From the NCBI RefSeq assembly GCF_024055715.1, contig NZ_JAMXMV010000001.1:620001-684000 (forward strand): a DNA stretch of 64,000 nt, written 5' to 3'. A program made the translations under genes and the position numbers. Shown piece after piece: positions 1-7,848 of the stretch. The DNA comes from Actinoallomurus soli. Its GTDB lineage: Bacteria; Actinomycetota; Actinomycetes; Streptosporangiales; Streptosporangiaceae. The notes under the pieces were generated by a model. The model was not told the DNA's origin and ran no database searches. It worked only from the letters and a program-made list of their open reading frames with translations. The stretch's first letter is position 1; each line of letters begins with the position of its first letter.

Positions 1-267
1 AGCGTCCACCGAGACGGCCACCTGATCGGCACCGTGCTCATCGAACCGGGCCAGACCCTGCTCAACGGCGGCCTCGACGCAGGCCTACCGATGCCCTACT
101 CCTGCACCATCGGCAACTGCGGCGAATGCATGGCCGAACTCCTGACCGGACAGACCGTGATGAGCGAGCCCAACTGCCTCACCCGGCAGCAACAAGCCGA
201 AGGTCACATCCTGCCCTGCGTCAGCCACCCCACCTCCGACGTCCACATCGACATCACCGAGGAGTAG
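1..267 (+). CDS. 2Fe-2S ferredoxin domain, C-terminal part (5' truncated)
   Basis: The 5' end lies outside the window; the frame is open from base 1. The visible 88 residues are a plant-type [2Fe-2S] ferredoxin domain. It has the C-x4-C-x2-C cluster (CTIGNCGEC) and the distal fourth cysteine in ILPC. In this family these four cysteines hold a one-electron cluster. The domain is either a free ferredoxin or, equally likely, the C-terminal electron-transfer domain of a phthalate-dioxygenase-reductase or phenol-hydroxylase-reductase type flavoprotein; the missing part would decide. The gene ends in TAG, and its last 183 bases are covered on the other strand by the open frame of the beta-propeller gene. 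Confidence 0.85.
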   Translation, partial: SVHRDGHLIGTVLIEPGQTLLNGGLDAGLPMPYSCTIGNCGECMAELLTGQTVMSEPNCLTRQQQAEGHILPCVSHPTSDVHIDITEE

Positions 268-1731
268 ATCACCGGCATTGGCCGGCCTCTCATATCCGGG
301 TTCGACCCCCTCCCCACCGGGCGGCGGAACGCCGATCGCCGGCGGCAAGAGGTCGGTGTTCCCGTCGTATCCGGGAGGGTTCCCGGGGGACGCGTCGTCC
401 GCGGGATCGATGAGGATCGGTGGCACCGCCAGGTCGCCGTCGCCGGGCGCGGACGGCGGCTCGCCGCCATGACCAGCGGATCCGGGCGGGCCGCCCGCCG
501 GCCCGGCCGGTGGGCCCTGGCGGGCCGCCCTGGGGTCGGTCTGGCCGGGGCCGGACTGCCCAGGGCCCGTCTGACCGGGGCCGGGGTGGCCGGGGCGAGG
601 GGCCGCCGGAGGCGGTTCACCGGGGTTCCTGGCGAAGGCGATGCCGAGCGGGGCCGTGCGCAGCTGCTTCACCCCGGAGGCGCTGGAGACCGTCGCGATG
701 ACGGCGTCCGACGCCGTGCTGATCGCCGAGACGGTGCCGGACATGGCGTTGCCCACCCAGACCTCCGCGCCGTCCGGTGTGATCACCACGGGGGCCGGGA
801 GCCTGCCGACCGTGACCGTACGCCGGATCCTCCGCGCCGCCGGGTCGAGCACCGCGACCGTATCGGCGTTCATCCGGCTGACGTAGGCCTTCGCGCCGTC
901 CGGGGTGACCGCGACGCCCCACGGCTCGTCACCGACCGCGATCCGGCCGCGCACCCGGCCGCTCGCCGTGTCGATCACCGCGACCGTGCCCGCCCGGGGC
1001 TCCGTCACGTACAGCGTCCGGCCGGCCGCGTCCACCGCGACGCCCTGCGGACCGGACGCGTCGCGGACCCTGCGGATCACCCGGTCCCTCCGGGCGTCCA
1101 GCACCGCGACCCCGGAGTCGTACGTGACGTACGCGCGCGCCCCGTCCGCCGCGAACACCACCTGCCGCGGCGCCGTCCCGACCCGTACGGACCGCTCCAC
1201 CGTGTCGGACCGGGTGTCGATGACCGCGACGACGTCCGAACCGCCCTTCCCGGTGTCCCCGCCGGTGACCGCGGCGTACGCCTTCGTCCCGTCCGGGGAG
1301 ACCGCGACGCTCCGGGGGAACGGCCCGACGCGCAGCGGGCGCGTCGACCCGGTCGCCGGATCGACCGCCAGCACGTCGAACTGGCCGGTCTCGGCGACGT
1401 ACAGCTTCGCGCCGTCCGGGGTCGCCGCGACGCCCTGCGGGGCGTCGGCGAGAAGGTCGTTCGCCACGATCCGGTGCGTCGCGACGTCGATGGCGGCCAC
1501 GGAGTACCCGCCGGCCAGCGCGACGTACGCGACGTACGAGCCGGCCGCCCGCCTGGCCTGCGGGTGCTCGCCCGGCGGGTCCCACCTCGGATCGCCGGGG
1601 ACCGTGTTGCGCGGGGTGGGCCGCGGCCGGGGCCCCTGCGCCGCCGAACCCGCGGGGACGGCCAGGACGACCAGTCCCGCGACGCCGCCCCCGGCCAGGA
1701 GAAGCCGCCGCCGTGAGATGCTCTTCGGCAC
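85..1731 (-). CDS. Tat-exported YVTN-repeat beta-propeller protein
   Basis: About 548 residues. The N-terminus has a twin-arginine signal (SRRRLLLAGGGVAGLV). It is followed by roughly eight repeats of about 42 residues with the signature of YVTN/surface-layer beta-propellers (VTPDGAKAYV, VAVIDT). After the propeller comes a Pro/Gly linker with GPGQ repeats and an acidic tail. The GTG start at 1731 is chosen because GGAAGGGA lies seven bases upstream and the Tat motif follows at once; an in-frame ATG at 1863 has no such support. It lies 28 bp downstream of the phosphoesterase gene on the same strand, so the two are probably co-transcribed. Such propellers usually serve as extracellular binding scaffolds; no catalytic role is visible. 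The last 60 residues run antisense into the ferredoxin gene, so the true C-terminus is uncertain. Confidence 0.8.
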   Translation of the reverse strand: MPKSISRRRLLLAGGGVAGLVVLAVPAGSAAQGPRPRPTPRNTVPGDPRWDPPGEHPQARRAAGSYVAYVALAGGYSVAAIDVATHRIVANDLLADAPQGVAATPDGAKLYVAETGQFDVLAVDPATGSTRPLRVGPFPRSVAVSPDGTKAYAAVTGGDTGKGGSDVVAVIDTRSDTVERSVRVGTAPRQVVFAADGARAYVTYDSGVAVLDARRDRVIRRVRDASGPQGVAVDAAGRTLYVTEPRAGTVAVIDTASGRVRGRIAVGDEPWGVAVTPDGAKAYVSRMNADTVAVLDPAARRIRRTVTVGRLPAPVVITPDGAEVWVGNAMSGTVSAISTASDAVIATVSSASGVKQLRTAPLGIAFARNPGEPPPAAPRPGHPGPGQTGPGQSGPGQTDPRAARQGPPAGPAGGPPGSAGHGGEPPSAPGDGDLAVPPILIDPADDASPGNPPGYDGNTDLLPPAIGVPPPGGEGVEPGYERPANAGDLLLGDVDVDVGGGVADAGQDVTFGLLLPGEAVGLAHHGLSGQEFGHAFAAVADGAGVGHR

Positions 1732-1759
1732 GTGTCGATCCCTTCCGGCCCGCGGCGGC

Positions 1760-3190
1760 TCAGCCCCTGGGCCGAGGCCGTGGTCCCTTCTCCTGATGGG
1801 GCGGGGTCTGCGCCGCCCCGGGGAACTCCGGGGCCGGCAGCCGGTCGACGGCGTCGGCCGCACGCGCCAGCTCCGGCTTCGTCCGGGGCAACTGCGGCGG
1901 CCGGCCGCGCACCGCCATCCCCAGCGCGGACGTCAGGTCCCCGAACGTCCGCCGCCGCCAGGCGCTGAGGTTCGGCACGCGAACCCCCGTCACCCGCTCC
2001 AGCAGCCGCAGCGTGGAGGTGTGGTCGAACGCCTCGCGCGCCACCCAGCCGCCCTGCGTCCAGGGGGAGACGAGGATGCACGGCACGCGGAAGCCGCCGC
2101 CGATCGGCAGGCCCCCGACGAACTCGTCCGGCGTCCCCGCCGGAGGGACCGGGGGAGGGACGTGGTCGAACAGCCCGTCGTTCTCGTCGTAGTTGAGGAC
2201 GAACAGCGTCTTGGCCCACACGGCGGGGTTGGACGCGATCGCGTCGATCTTGCTCGCCACGTAGTCGGCGCCGGCGGCCGGGGTGTAATCCGGATGTTCG
2301 GACTGATAACTCGTCGGGATGATCCACGAGACCGTCGGCAACCGGTCGTGGGCCGCGTCGAACTCGAACTGACCCGCGGCGTACGTGCGGAGCCCGTTGC
2401 GGTACAACGGCGAGTCGGCCGAGGCGTCCTGGAACGCGTCGAACCGTTCGAGCACATTGCATCCGTAATTGTCGACCTCCTGGTAGACCCGCCAGTCCAC
2501 GCCGGCCGCGGTCAGCGCCTCCGGATAGGTCTTCCAGCTGTACGGAATGGGATCCCGGTTGCCGATGACGGGGCCGCCCTGATCGCCGCCCGGGTCGATG
2601 GTGCCGCTCATCAGGTAGAGCCGGTTCGGCCACGTGGGCCCCAGCACCGAGCAGAAATAGTTGTCGCAGATCGTGAACGACTCCGCCAGGGCGAATTGGA
2701 ACGGAATGTCCGCCCGGGTGTAATGGCCCATGACGTACGGCGCGTTCTCCCCGTCGGCCGCCCGGTGCGCCGGCACCCAGTTGTCCATCCTGCCGCTGTT
2801 CCACGCCTGGTGCTGCACCGTCCACGCGTGGTTGGTCGACGGGATCGACTGCGCGTTCGTCGTCCGCGTGTCCAGGTGGAACGGCAGGAGGTAGCCCGCT
2901 GGATTCTGCGGATCCGGCTGGTGGAAGACCGACCGGCCGGTGCTCAGCGTGATCGCCGCCGGGTCGGAGAAACCGCGCACCCCGGGAAGAGTCCCGAAAT
3001 AATGATCGAATGAGCGATTCTCCTGCATCAGGACGACGACGTGCTTGATATCGCCGAGCCGGGGCCTTCCCGGCGACGGAGCGGCGGCCATCGCCCGCCG
3101 CAGATTCGGAGGCAGGAACTCCGCGGCGGACGCCGCAGCGGCCATCGCCCCCGCCGCACTGAACAGGCGACGGCGGGTGAGTTCCGGCAT
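1760..3190 (-). CDS. Tat-exported phosphoesterase, phospholipase C / acid phosphatase family
   Basis: About 476 residues of the phosphoesterase family (PF04185), which includes non-haemolytic phospholipases C and AcpA-type acid phosphatases. The N-terminus carries the Tat motif TRRRLFSAAGA and an Ala-rich hydrophobic stretch. The family block VVVLMQENRSFDHYFG follows at about residue 50, with the Glu-Asn pair that starts the metal site. Further blocks are SWIIPTSYQSEHPDYTP and NYDENDGLFDHVPPP. The ATG at 3190 has GGGAG eight bases upstream and begins directly with the export signal. Family members hydrolyse phosphate esters outside the membrane, often under phosphate limitation. The exact substrate cannot be read from the sequence. 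It is shorter than the roughly 650-residue PLCs that carry two extra C-terminal domains. Confidence 0.88.
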   Translation of the reverse strand: MPELTRRRLFSAAGAMAAAASAAEFLPPNLRRAMAAAPSPGRPRLGDIKHVVVLMQENRSFDHYFGTLPGVRGFSDPAAITLSTGRSVFHQPDPQNPAGYLLPFHLDTRTTNAQSIPSTNHAWTVQHQAWNSGRMDNWVPAHRAADGENAPYVMGHYTRADIPFQFALAESFTICDNYFCSVLGPTWPNRLYLMSGTIDPGGDQGGPVIGNRDPIPYSWKTYPEALTAAGVDWRVYQEVDNYGCNVLERFDAFQDASADSPLYRNGLRTYAAGQFEFDAAHDRLPTVSWIIPTSYQSEHPDYTPAAGADYVASKIDAIASNPAVWAKTLFVLNYDENDGLFDHVPPPVPPAGTPDEFVGGLPIGGGFRVPCILVSPWTQGGWVAREAFDHTSTLRLLERVTGVRVPNLSAWRRRTFGDLTSALGMAVRGRPPQLPRTKPELARAADAVDRLPAPEFPGAAQTPPHQEKGPRPRPRG

Positions 3191-3554
3191 ATGACACGCT
3201 CCCGTCGGACCGAGGACCACGCAACACCAGATAGAAAATGGCCCATTCAACGGCCGTGTGCAACGCGAACGCATGAACGACGTTCGATGATCGGGCGACG
3301 GAAACGTTGATTCGGGCAATCAACGGAATTCGCTTTATTGCGATATCTAACGGCAGATGTCGGTGACCCGGAGGGCGGAGACCGGCCACGTCCAGCGGGC
3401 GGCGGAACACCGGCGGACGCGGCCACGACCGGCCGCCCCCCGCATCGACGGCAACACTCTGTTCCGAACGTCACACCCGAGGGCGAATATCAGCCCCGAT
3501 GCCGGGCAGGGCTCATGAAGCACGGCCGAAAGCACCACTCGGGAAGGTAGACCC
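3191..3554. other. Divergent intergenic region with an inverted repeat
   Basis: This 364-bp gap separates the phosphoesterase gene (reading left) from the PfpI-like gene (reading right) and must hold both promoters. It is less GC-rich than its surroundings around 3300-3360. A perfect 8-bp inverted repeat, CGTTGATT / AATCAACG with a 5-base spacer, sits at 3305-3325. I looked for direct repeats typical of a PHO box and did not find a convincing one. Confidence 0.5.
3305..3325. promoter_or_regulatory. 8-bp inverted repeat, possible operator
   Basis: The arms CGTTGATT (3305-3312) and AATCAACG (3318-3325) are perfect reverse complements around CGGGC. The site lies about 115 bp upstream of the phosphoesterase start and 230 bp upstream of the PfpI-like start. 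It is not followed by a T-run, so an operator fits better than a terminator. No regulator can be named. Confidence 0.3.
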
Positions 3555-4109
3555 ATGAGCACCAACCTCCACGGCAGGACGATCGCCTTCCTCGTCGCCC
3601 CCGACGGGATCGAGCAGGTCGAACTGACCGAGCCCTGGAAGGCGATCGAACAGGCCGGCGGCACGCCGCGCCTCGTCTCCACCAGCAGCGGCCGGGTGCA
3701 GGCCCGCGACCACCTCGAGAAGGCCGACACGTTCCCCGTGGACACCACCGTCGACGAGGTCTCGGCCGACGACTTCGACGCGCTCGTCCTGCCCGGCGGC
3801 GTCGCCAACCCCGACTTCCTGCGCACCGAGCCCAAGGCCGTCGCCTTCGCCAAGGGATTCTTCGACAGCGCCAAGCCGGTCGCGGCGATCTGCCACGCCC
3901 CCTGGACCCTCGTCGAGGCCGACGTCGTACGCGGCCGCACCCTGACGTCCTGGCCCAGCCTGAAGACCGACATCCGCAACGCCGGCGGCACCTGGGTCGA
4001 CCAGGAGGTCGCGCGCTGCACCGCCGGCCCCAACACCCTCATCACCAGCCGCAAGCCCGACGACCTCAAGGCCTTCTGCCAGGAGATCGTCGAGACGTTC
4101 GCGGCCTGA
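3555..4109 (+). CDS. Type 1 glutamine amidotransferase-like protein, DJ-1/PfpI family
   Basis: 184 residues, the normal length for the PfpI/YhbO branch of the DJ-1 superfamily. The nucleophile elbow reads AAICHAPW (Cys113, His114) and the supporting acid is the Glu in PDGIEQVEL (Glu20). This is the Cys-His-Glu arrangement of PfpI proteases and of the deglycase-like YhbO/YajL group. Family members form oligomers in the cytoplasm and are linked to stress and carbonyl damage; the true substrate is disputed. The ATG start is backed by GGGAAGG seven bases upstream. The gene stands alone ahead of pyk. Confidence 0.88.
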   Translation: MSTNLHGRTIAFLVAPDGIEQVELTEPWKAIEQAGGTPRLVSTSSGRVQARDHLEKADTFPVDTTVDEVSADDFDALVLPGGVANPDFLRTEPKAVAFAKGFFDSAKPVAAICHAPWTLVEADVVRGRTLTSWPSLKTDIRNAGGTWVDQEVARCTAGPNTLITSRKPDDLKAFCQEIVETFAA

Positions 4110-4345
4110 ACCACCGGCGCGCGGCCGGCCGGACGCACGGCGTCCCGGCCGCCCGCGCCGCCCTCCGTACAGCCGGGACCTGCGGCACGAGACGCGGCCC
4201 GGACTCCGCGCGGGCGCCCGTACGGTTCGCGCACCCGGCCGCCCGCTCCGCACTCCGCAGGAGCCGGACTCGCCGATCCGGCTGCCGTTTCCCGCATCCG
4301 GGCATACCCTCACATCTAGGCCAAGGGACCCTTGTCGGCCCCTTC

Positions 4346-4355
4346 GGTCTAGACC
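4346..4355. promoter_or_regulatory. DasR-like palindrome GGTCTAGACC upstream of pyk
   Basis: A perfect 10-bp palindrome, GGTCTAGACC, lies 73 bp upstream of the pyk start, flanked by TTC and AAT. The DasR-responsive element of Streptomyces is centred on TGGTCTAGACCA; this site matches 11 of those 12 bases. DasR is a GntR-family sensor of amino-sugar phosphates. Control of pyk by a DasR homologue is my inference from the match and its position. No dasR gene is in the window. Confidence 0.45.
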
Positions 4356-4427
4356 AATACGTGAACACTGGGCGACGCCGACCTGCATGAATACGCGTAC
4401 CGCCCAGTAACTACCTAGGGTTGTAGC

Positions 4428-5864
4428 GTGAGTCGCCGAGCAAAGATCGTCAGCACGATAGGTCCCGCCTGTTCCAGCCAGGAGAACATCCACGCCCTCG
4501 TGGAGGCCGGGATCGACGTCGCCCGGCTCAACATGAGCCACGGCACGCAGCAGCAGCACGCGGAGGTTTATCGATATCTCCGCGACGCCTCCAACGCCAC
4601 CGGCCGCGGCGTCGGCATCCTCGCCGACCTCCAGGGACCGAAGATCAGGCTCGGCCGGTTCGCCGACGGCCCGGTCCGCCTGACCCTGGGCGACGAGTTC
4701 ACCGTCACCACCGAGGACGTCCCCGGCGACCGCGCCATGGTCTCCACCACCTACGGCGGGCTCCCCGGCGACGTCAACGCCGGTGACACCGTCCTCATCG
4801 ACGACGGCCGCGTCGTCCTCAGCGTCACCGCCGTCGACGGCCCCCGCGTCCGCACCCGCGTCCTCGTCGGTGGCATGGTCTCCGACCACAAGGGCCTCAA
4901 CCTCCCCGGCGTCGCCGTCAGCGTCCCCGCCCTCACCGAGAAGGACGAAGAAGACCTCCGCTTCGCCCTCCACCTCGGCGTCGACATGGTCGCCCTGTCC
5001 TTCGTGCGCAGCCCCGACGACGCCACCACCGCCCGCCGCATCATGGAGGAGGAAGGACGCACCGTCCCCCTCCTCGCCAAGATCGAGAAGCCGCAGGCCG
5101 TCGAGCGCCTCGAAGAGATCGTCGAAGCCTTCGACGGCATCATGGTCGCCCGCGGCGACCTCGGCGTCGAGCTCCCGCTCGAGCAGGTCCCCATCGTCCA
5201 GAAACGCGCCATCGAGCTCACCCGCGAGAAGGCCCGCCCGGTCATCGTCGCGACCCAGATGCTCGAGTCCATGATCAGCGCGCCGCGCCCCACCCGCGCC
5301 GAGACCTCCGACGTCGCCAACGCCGTCTTCGAAGGCGCCGACGCCGTCATGCTCTCCGGCGAGACCAGCGTCGGCGACTACCCCATCGAGTCCGTCCAGA
5401 CCATGGGCCGCATCGTCTGCGCCGCCGAGGAGCACACCCTCCGCGCCACCCACTCCCTCGACCGCGTCCCCGAGACGGTCGGCGGCGCCATCGCCCGCGC
5501 CGCCGCCGAGATCGGCGCGACCGTGGGCGCCAAGGCCCTCGTCGCCTTCACCATGACCGGTGAGACCGCGCGCCGCATGTCGCGCTACCGCTCGCCGATC
5601 CCCCTCCTGGCCTTCACCGCCCGCCCCGAGACCCGCAGCCAGCTGGCCCTCGTCTGGGGCGTCGAGACCTTCATCGTCCCCGAGGTCTTCCACACCGACG
5701 AGATGGTCCGCCAGGTCGAGGCCGCGCTCCTCGACATCGGCCGCCTCCAGAAGGGCGACCGCGTCGTCATCGTCGCCGGCTCGCCCCCCGGCACCCCCGG
5801 CTCCACCAACGCGCTGCGCGTCCACCGCATCGGTGACGCCATCGCCACCCACCCGGCGTCCTGA
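4428..5864 (+). CDS. pyk: Pyruvate kinase
   Basis: 478 residues, full length for bacterial pyruvate kinase, which converts phosphoenolpyruvate and ADP to pyruvate and ATP at the end of glycolysis. The N-terminus SRRAKIVSTIGPA and the block NMSHGT form the start of the TIM barrel. The active-site loop MVARGDLGVELP and the signature MLESMISAPRPTRAETSDVANAV are intact. The C-terminal allosteric domain (about residues 345-470) is complete. The GTG start is preceded by TAGGG at a 7-base spacing. The gene is monocistronic: a DasR-like box lies upstream and a hairpin region downstream. In M. tuberculosis pykA also precedes the pdtaR-polA-rpsA block, which supports vertical inheritance. Confidence 0.97.
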   Translation: MSRRAKIVSTIGPACSSQENIHALVEAGIDVARLNMSHGTQQQHAEVYRYLRDASNATGRGVGILADLQGPKIRLGRFADGPVRLTLGDEFTVTTEDVPGDRAMVSTTYGGLPGDVNAGDTVLIDDGRVVLSVTAVDGPRVRTRVLVGGMVSDHKGLNLPGVAVSVPALTEKDEEDLRFALHLGVDMVALSFVRSPDDATTARRIMEEEGRTVPLLAKIEKPQAVERLEEIVEAFDGIMVARGDLGVELPLEQVPIVQKRAIELTREKARPVIVATQMLESMISAPRPTRAETSDVANAVFEGADAVMLSGETSVGDYPIESVQTMGRIVCAAEEHTLRATHSLDRVPETVGGAIARAAAEIGATVGAKALVAFTMTGETARRMSRYRSPIPLLAFTARPETRSQLALVWGVETFIVPEVFHTDEMVRQVEAALLDIGRLQKGDRVVIVAGSPPGTPGSTNALRVHRIGDAIATHPAS

Positions 5865-5884
5865 CCCCAGGACGCTCCGGACCC

Positions 5885-5946
5885 AGTGCGGGGCCACCGC
5901 CCACCACCCCGGGCGCTGACCCCGCACTCGGAGCCGTGTGGGCTCC
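5885..5946. terminator. Convergent terminator hairpins between pyk and the LAGLIDADG gene
   Basis: Two stem-loops fill the 95-bp gap. The first pairs AGTGCGGGG (5885-5893) with CCCCGCACT (5920-5928) around a C-rich loop. The second pairs GGAGCC (5930-5935) with GGCTCC (5941-5946). Neither has a T-tract, as is usual in actinobacteria. They sit where convergent transcripts must end. Confidence 0.5.
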
Positions 5947-5959
5947 GCACGGCGGCCGC

Positions 5960-6727
5960 TCAGTACTTCGGCCCCACGAACTCATCCAGCCGCGCCACCG
6001 CCTCCCTCCGCGCGATTGAGATCGTCTTCCGGTTCATCTGCTTCCATGCGATCCCGAGCCGATCCAGTGCATCCGTGAACAGTCGGCGGATGTCCGCCGA
6101 CTCGTTGACGAACGTGTAGCGCGGGTACTCGTACCAACGATCGCCGCCCTTCAGCGGGCGCCGTACACGGTTCATGGAACGGCAACCATCCGAATGGATG
6201 AGCCCCCGGACGAACTCTTCGGCGAATTTCGTGACTATGTCCTCCTGCCATACGGCTAGCGCGATCTTCCTCGTGTGCTTCATCCCTGGTCCGTGCTGGG
6301 GGAACAGGCAGGGGAGATGCTTCGAGAGGACTCCGACCATCGTGCAGCCCTGCCTCTGGCGGTAGCCGACCGCATTAGATGGCATGACGGCCTTAATCGC
6401 CTCCGCGGCTGCGTGGATGAGTCCGGGCCAGGCGTCACAGCAGGCGATCTCGAGGCGGAAGACGTCTTTGGGGCAATGCACGATATGCCCGTCTCCGAGA
6501 TAGAGGCCGAGCAGGTAGGCGTAAGACTGCTCATCGAGGGACCGCTCGTGGCACCGAGGGCAGTCGAACTTTCGAGGAGCTGCCTGCTTGCTGCGCCGAG
6601 TGCCGTACTTCCAGTGCCGGACAGCGCCGATGGAGACGCCGCACATCCGAGCGACCTCACGGTCTGTGAATCCCCGGCGGGACAGGGTTAAAGCCCGCTC
6701 CAGGATGCGTCTGTCGTACATACGCAT
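5960..6727 (-). CDS. HTH - double-motif LAGLIDADG homing-endonuclease-like protein
   Basis: 255 residues. Residues 10-42 form a helix-turn-helix of resolvase/MerR style (FTDREVARMCGVSIGAVRHW). A CPRC knuckle follows at 56-59. Two LAGLIDADG helices are visible: YLLGLYLGDG (71-80) and FVRGLIHSDG (172-181), each ending in the acidic residue that binds metal in homing endonucleases. Two motifs in one chain imply a monomeric enzyme with pseudo-twofold symmetry. It is free-standing and not within an intron or intein. The start lies 60 bp downstream of the 3' end of tRNA-Leu, in the same direction. Codon use is visibly less GC-biased than in neighbouring genes and includes a TTA codon (codon 13), which suggests horizontal arrival. 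It could instead be a domesticated DNA-binding regulator; cleavage activity is inferred only from the motifs. Confidence 0.8.
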   Translation of the reverse strand: MRMYDRRILERALTLSRRGFTDREVARMCGVSIGAVRHWKYGTRRSKQAAPRKFDCPRCHERSLDEQSYAYLLGLYLGDGHIVHCPKDVFRLEIACCDAWPGLIHAAAEAIKAVMPSNAVGYRQRQGCTMVGVLSKHLPCLFPQHGPGMKHTRKIALAVWQEDIVTKFAEEFVRGLIHSDGCRSMNRVRRPLKGGDRWYEYPRYTFVNESADIRRLFTDALDRLGIAWKQMNRKTISIARREAVARLDEFVGPKY

Positions 6728-6786
6728 AGTGTTGCGCTGCGGTACGACAGAATGTTGCCGTTAGTAAGTGGCCGGTCACGAATGGG

Positions 6787-6869
6787 TACCGGGAGCGGGA
6801 CTCGAACCCGCACGTCCTTTCGGACAGACGCTTTTGAGGCGTCCTTGTCTACCATTCCAACATCCCGGC
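6787..6869 (-). tRNA. tRNA-Leu (anticodon CAA)
   Basis: Reading the minus strand from 6869, the sequence folds into a class II tRNA. The acceptor stem GCCGGGA pairs with TCCCGGT (one G-U pair at the end). The anticodon stem GACGC/GCGTC holds loop CTCAAAA, giving anticodon CAA (plus-strand 6834-6836). There is a long variable arm (TGTCCGAAAGGACG) and the T-loop GGTTCGAGTCC. The discriminator is A; the next bases are CCC, so CCA is added after transcription. A -10-like TACAAT (6882-6887) lies 12 bases upstream of the 5' end. Leucine class is assigned from the anticodon, the variable arm and A73. Confidence 0.93.
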
Positions 6870-6881
6870 ATTTTCCCCGAC

Positions 6882-6887
6882 ATTGTA
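6882..6887 (-). promoter_or_regulatory. -10 element of the tRNA-Leu promoter (TACAAT)
   Basis: TACAAT on the minus strand matches TATAAT at five of six bases and lies 12 bases before the mature 5' end of the tRNA. No clear -35 hexamer is visible at 16-18 bases upstream, so this is a partial call. Confidence 0.4.
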
Positions 6888-6966
6888 AGAGATGTCCGGA
6901 AAAACTGCCTGGGGTGCCAAGTGACACCCCGGGTCGGGTACCAGGGTAGCGGGTCCGGGTACGCTC

Positions 6967-7578
6967 GTGCGCGTGACCGAGAGCGCGCGTCGTGTTGTGA
7001 TCGCTGAGGATGAGGCTCTGATCAGGCTTGACCTCAAGGAGATGCTGGAAGAAGAGGGGTACGAGGTCGTCGGCGAGGCCGGGGACGGGGAGACGGCGGT
7101 CCGCCTGACCACGGAATTGGTGCCGGACCTGACGATCCTCGACGTGAAGATGCCGGTCCTGGACGGGATCTCGGCGGCCGAGCGGATCGCCGGCGAGCGG
7201 ATCGCGCCCGTGGTCATCCTGACGGCGTTCTCTCAGCGGGAGCTGGTCGAGAGGGCCCGGGAGGCCGGAGCCATGGCCTACCTCGTGAAGCCGTTCACGA
7301 AGGCGGACCTGGTGCCCGCCATTGAGATGGCGGTGAGCCGGTTCCAGGAGATCAAGAGCCTTGAGGCCGAGGTGACGTCGCTCGAGGAGCGGCTCGAGAC
7401 GCGGAAGCTGGTCGACCGGGCCAAGGGGCTGCTGCAGAGCGCGCACGGGTGGTCGGAGCCGGAGGCGTTCCGCTGGATCCAGAAGACCTCGATGGACCGT
7501 CGGCTGACGATGCGGGCGGTGGCGGAGGCGGTCATCGTGGGCGGTGTGGGTGACACCTCCGGGGCGAAGACCGAATAG
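6967..7578 (+). CDS. pdtaR: RNA-binding antitermination response regulator, ANTAR domain
   Basis: 203 residues with two domains. The receiver domain (about 8-125) has the acidic pocket AEDEA, the phosphoacceptor Asp59 in TILDVKMP, and the Lys of LVKPF. A short coiled coil leads to an ANTAR domain (about 135-195) with LVDRAKGLLQ and the terminal helix region. In M. tuberculosis PdtaR (Rv1626), phosphorylated by PdtaS, binds paired stem-loops in mRNA and prevents termination. The receptor kinase is not in this window. GTG at 6967 and GTG at 6973 both fit; the second gives the family-like N-terminus TESARRV. No good ribosome-binding site is seen, so a leaderless message is possible. Confidence 0.93.
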   Translation: MRVTESARRVVIAEDEALIRLDLKEMLEEEGYEVVGEAGDGETAVRLTTELVPDLTILDVKMPVLDGISAAERIAGERIAPVVILTAFSQRELVERAREAGAMAYLVKPFTKADLVPAIEMAVSRFQEIKSLEAEVTSLEERLETRKLVDRAKGLLQSAHGWSEPEAFRWIQKTSMDRRLTMRAVAEAVIVGGVGDTSGAKTE

Positions 7579-7848
7579 TGGGCCTGGTGGTGTCCGTTAA
7601 CACCCCTGTAACGGAGTGAGCTGCGCTACTACGCAGAGTAGTCATCCGTATTCGTATCCGGACTTTTGGGGCACGGACCAGTAACGAATCAGCAACACCA
7701 TCGCTGAATCCCTACTCCTCGTAGCCGGTGCTCGGTGTACTACCCACCTGAGCCCCAGGAAACGTGTCATTTCGCCCGCACCGAGTCCACGACCTGGGTG
7801 CAGATTAAGTCCCTGATCCCGGGGATTCGGACGGAAGGAAGAGCTACC
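7579..7848 (+). other. Leader/promoter region of the branched-chain amino-acid transporter
   Basis: This 270-bp gap contains a perfect inverted repeat TCCGTTA/TAACGGA (7593-7599 and 7609-7615) just after pdtaR. A short hairpin CTGCG-CTACTA-CGCAG follows at about 7622-7637. The first may end pdtaR transcription or act as an operator. I tested the second as an ANTAR target; its hexaloop lacks the expected A1/G4 pattern. An open frame extends upstream of the TTG start through this region but looks non-coding. Confidence 0.4.

Noticed and set aside
7622-7637. ANTAR target stem-loop near pdtaR
   Set aside because: The hexaloop CTACTA lacks the A1 and G4 bases expected, and the paired second loop is not convincing.
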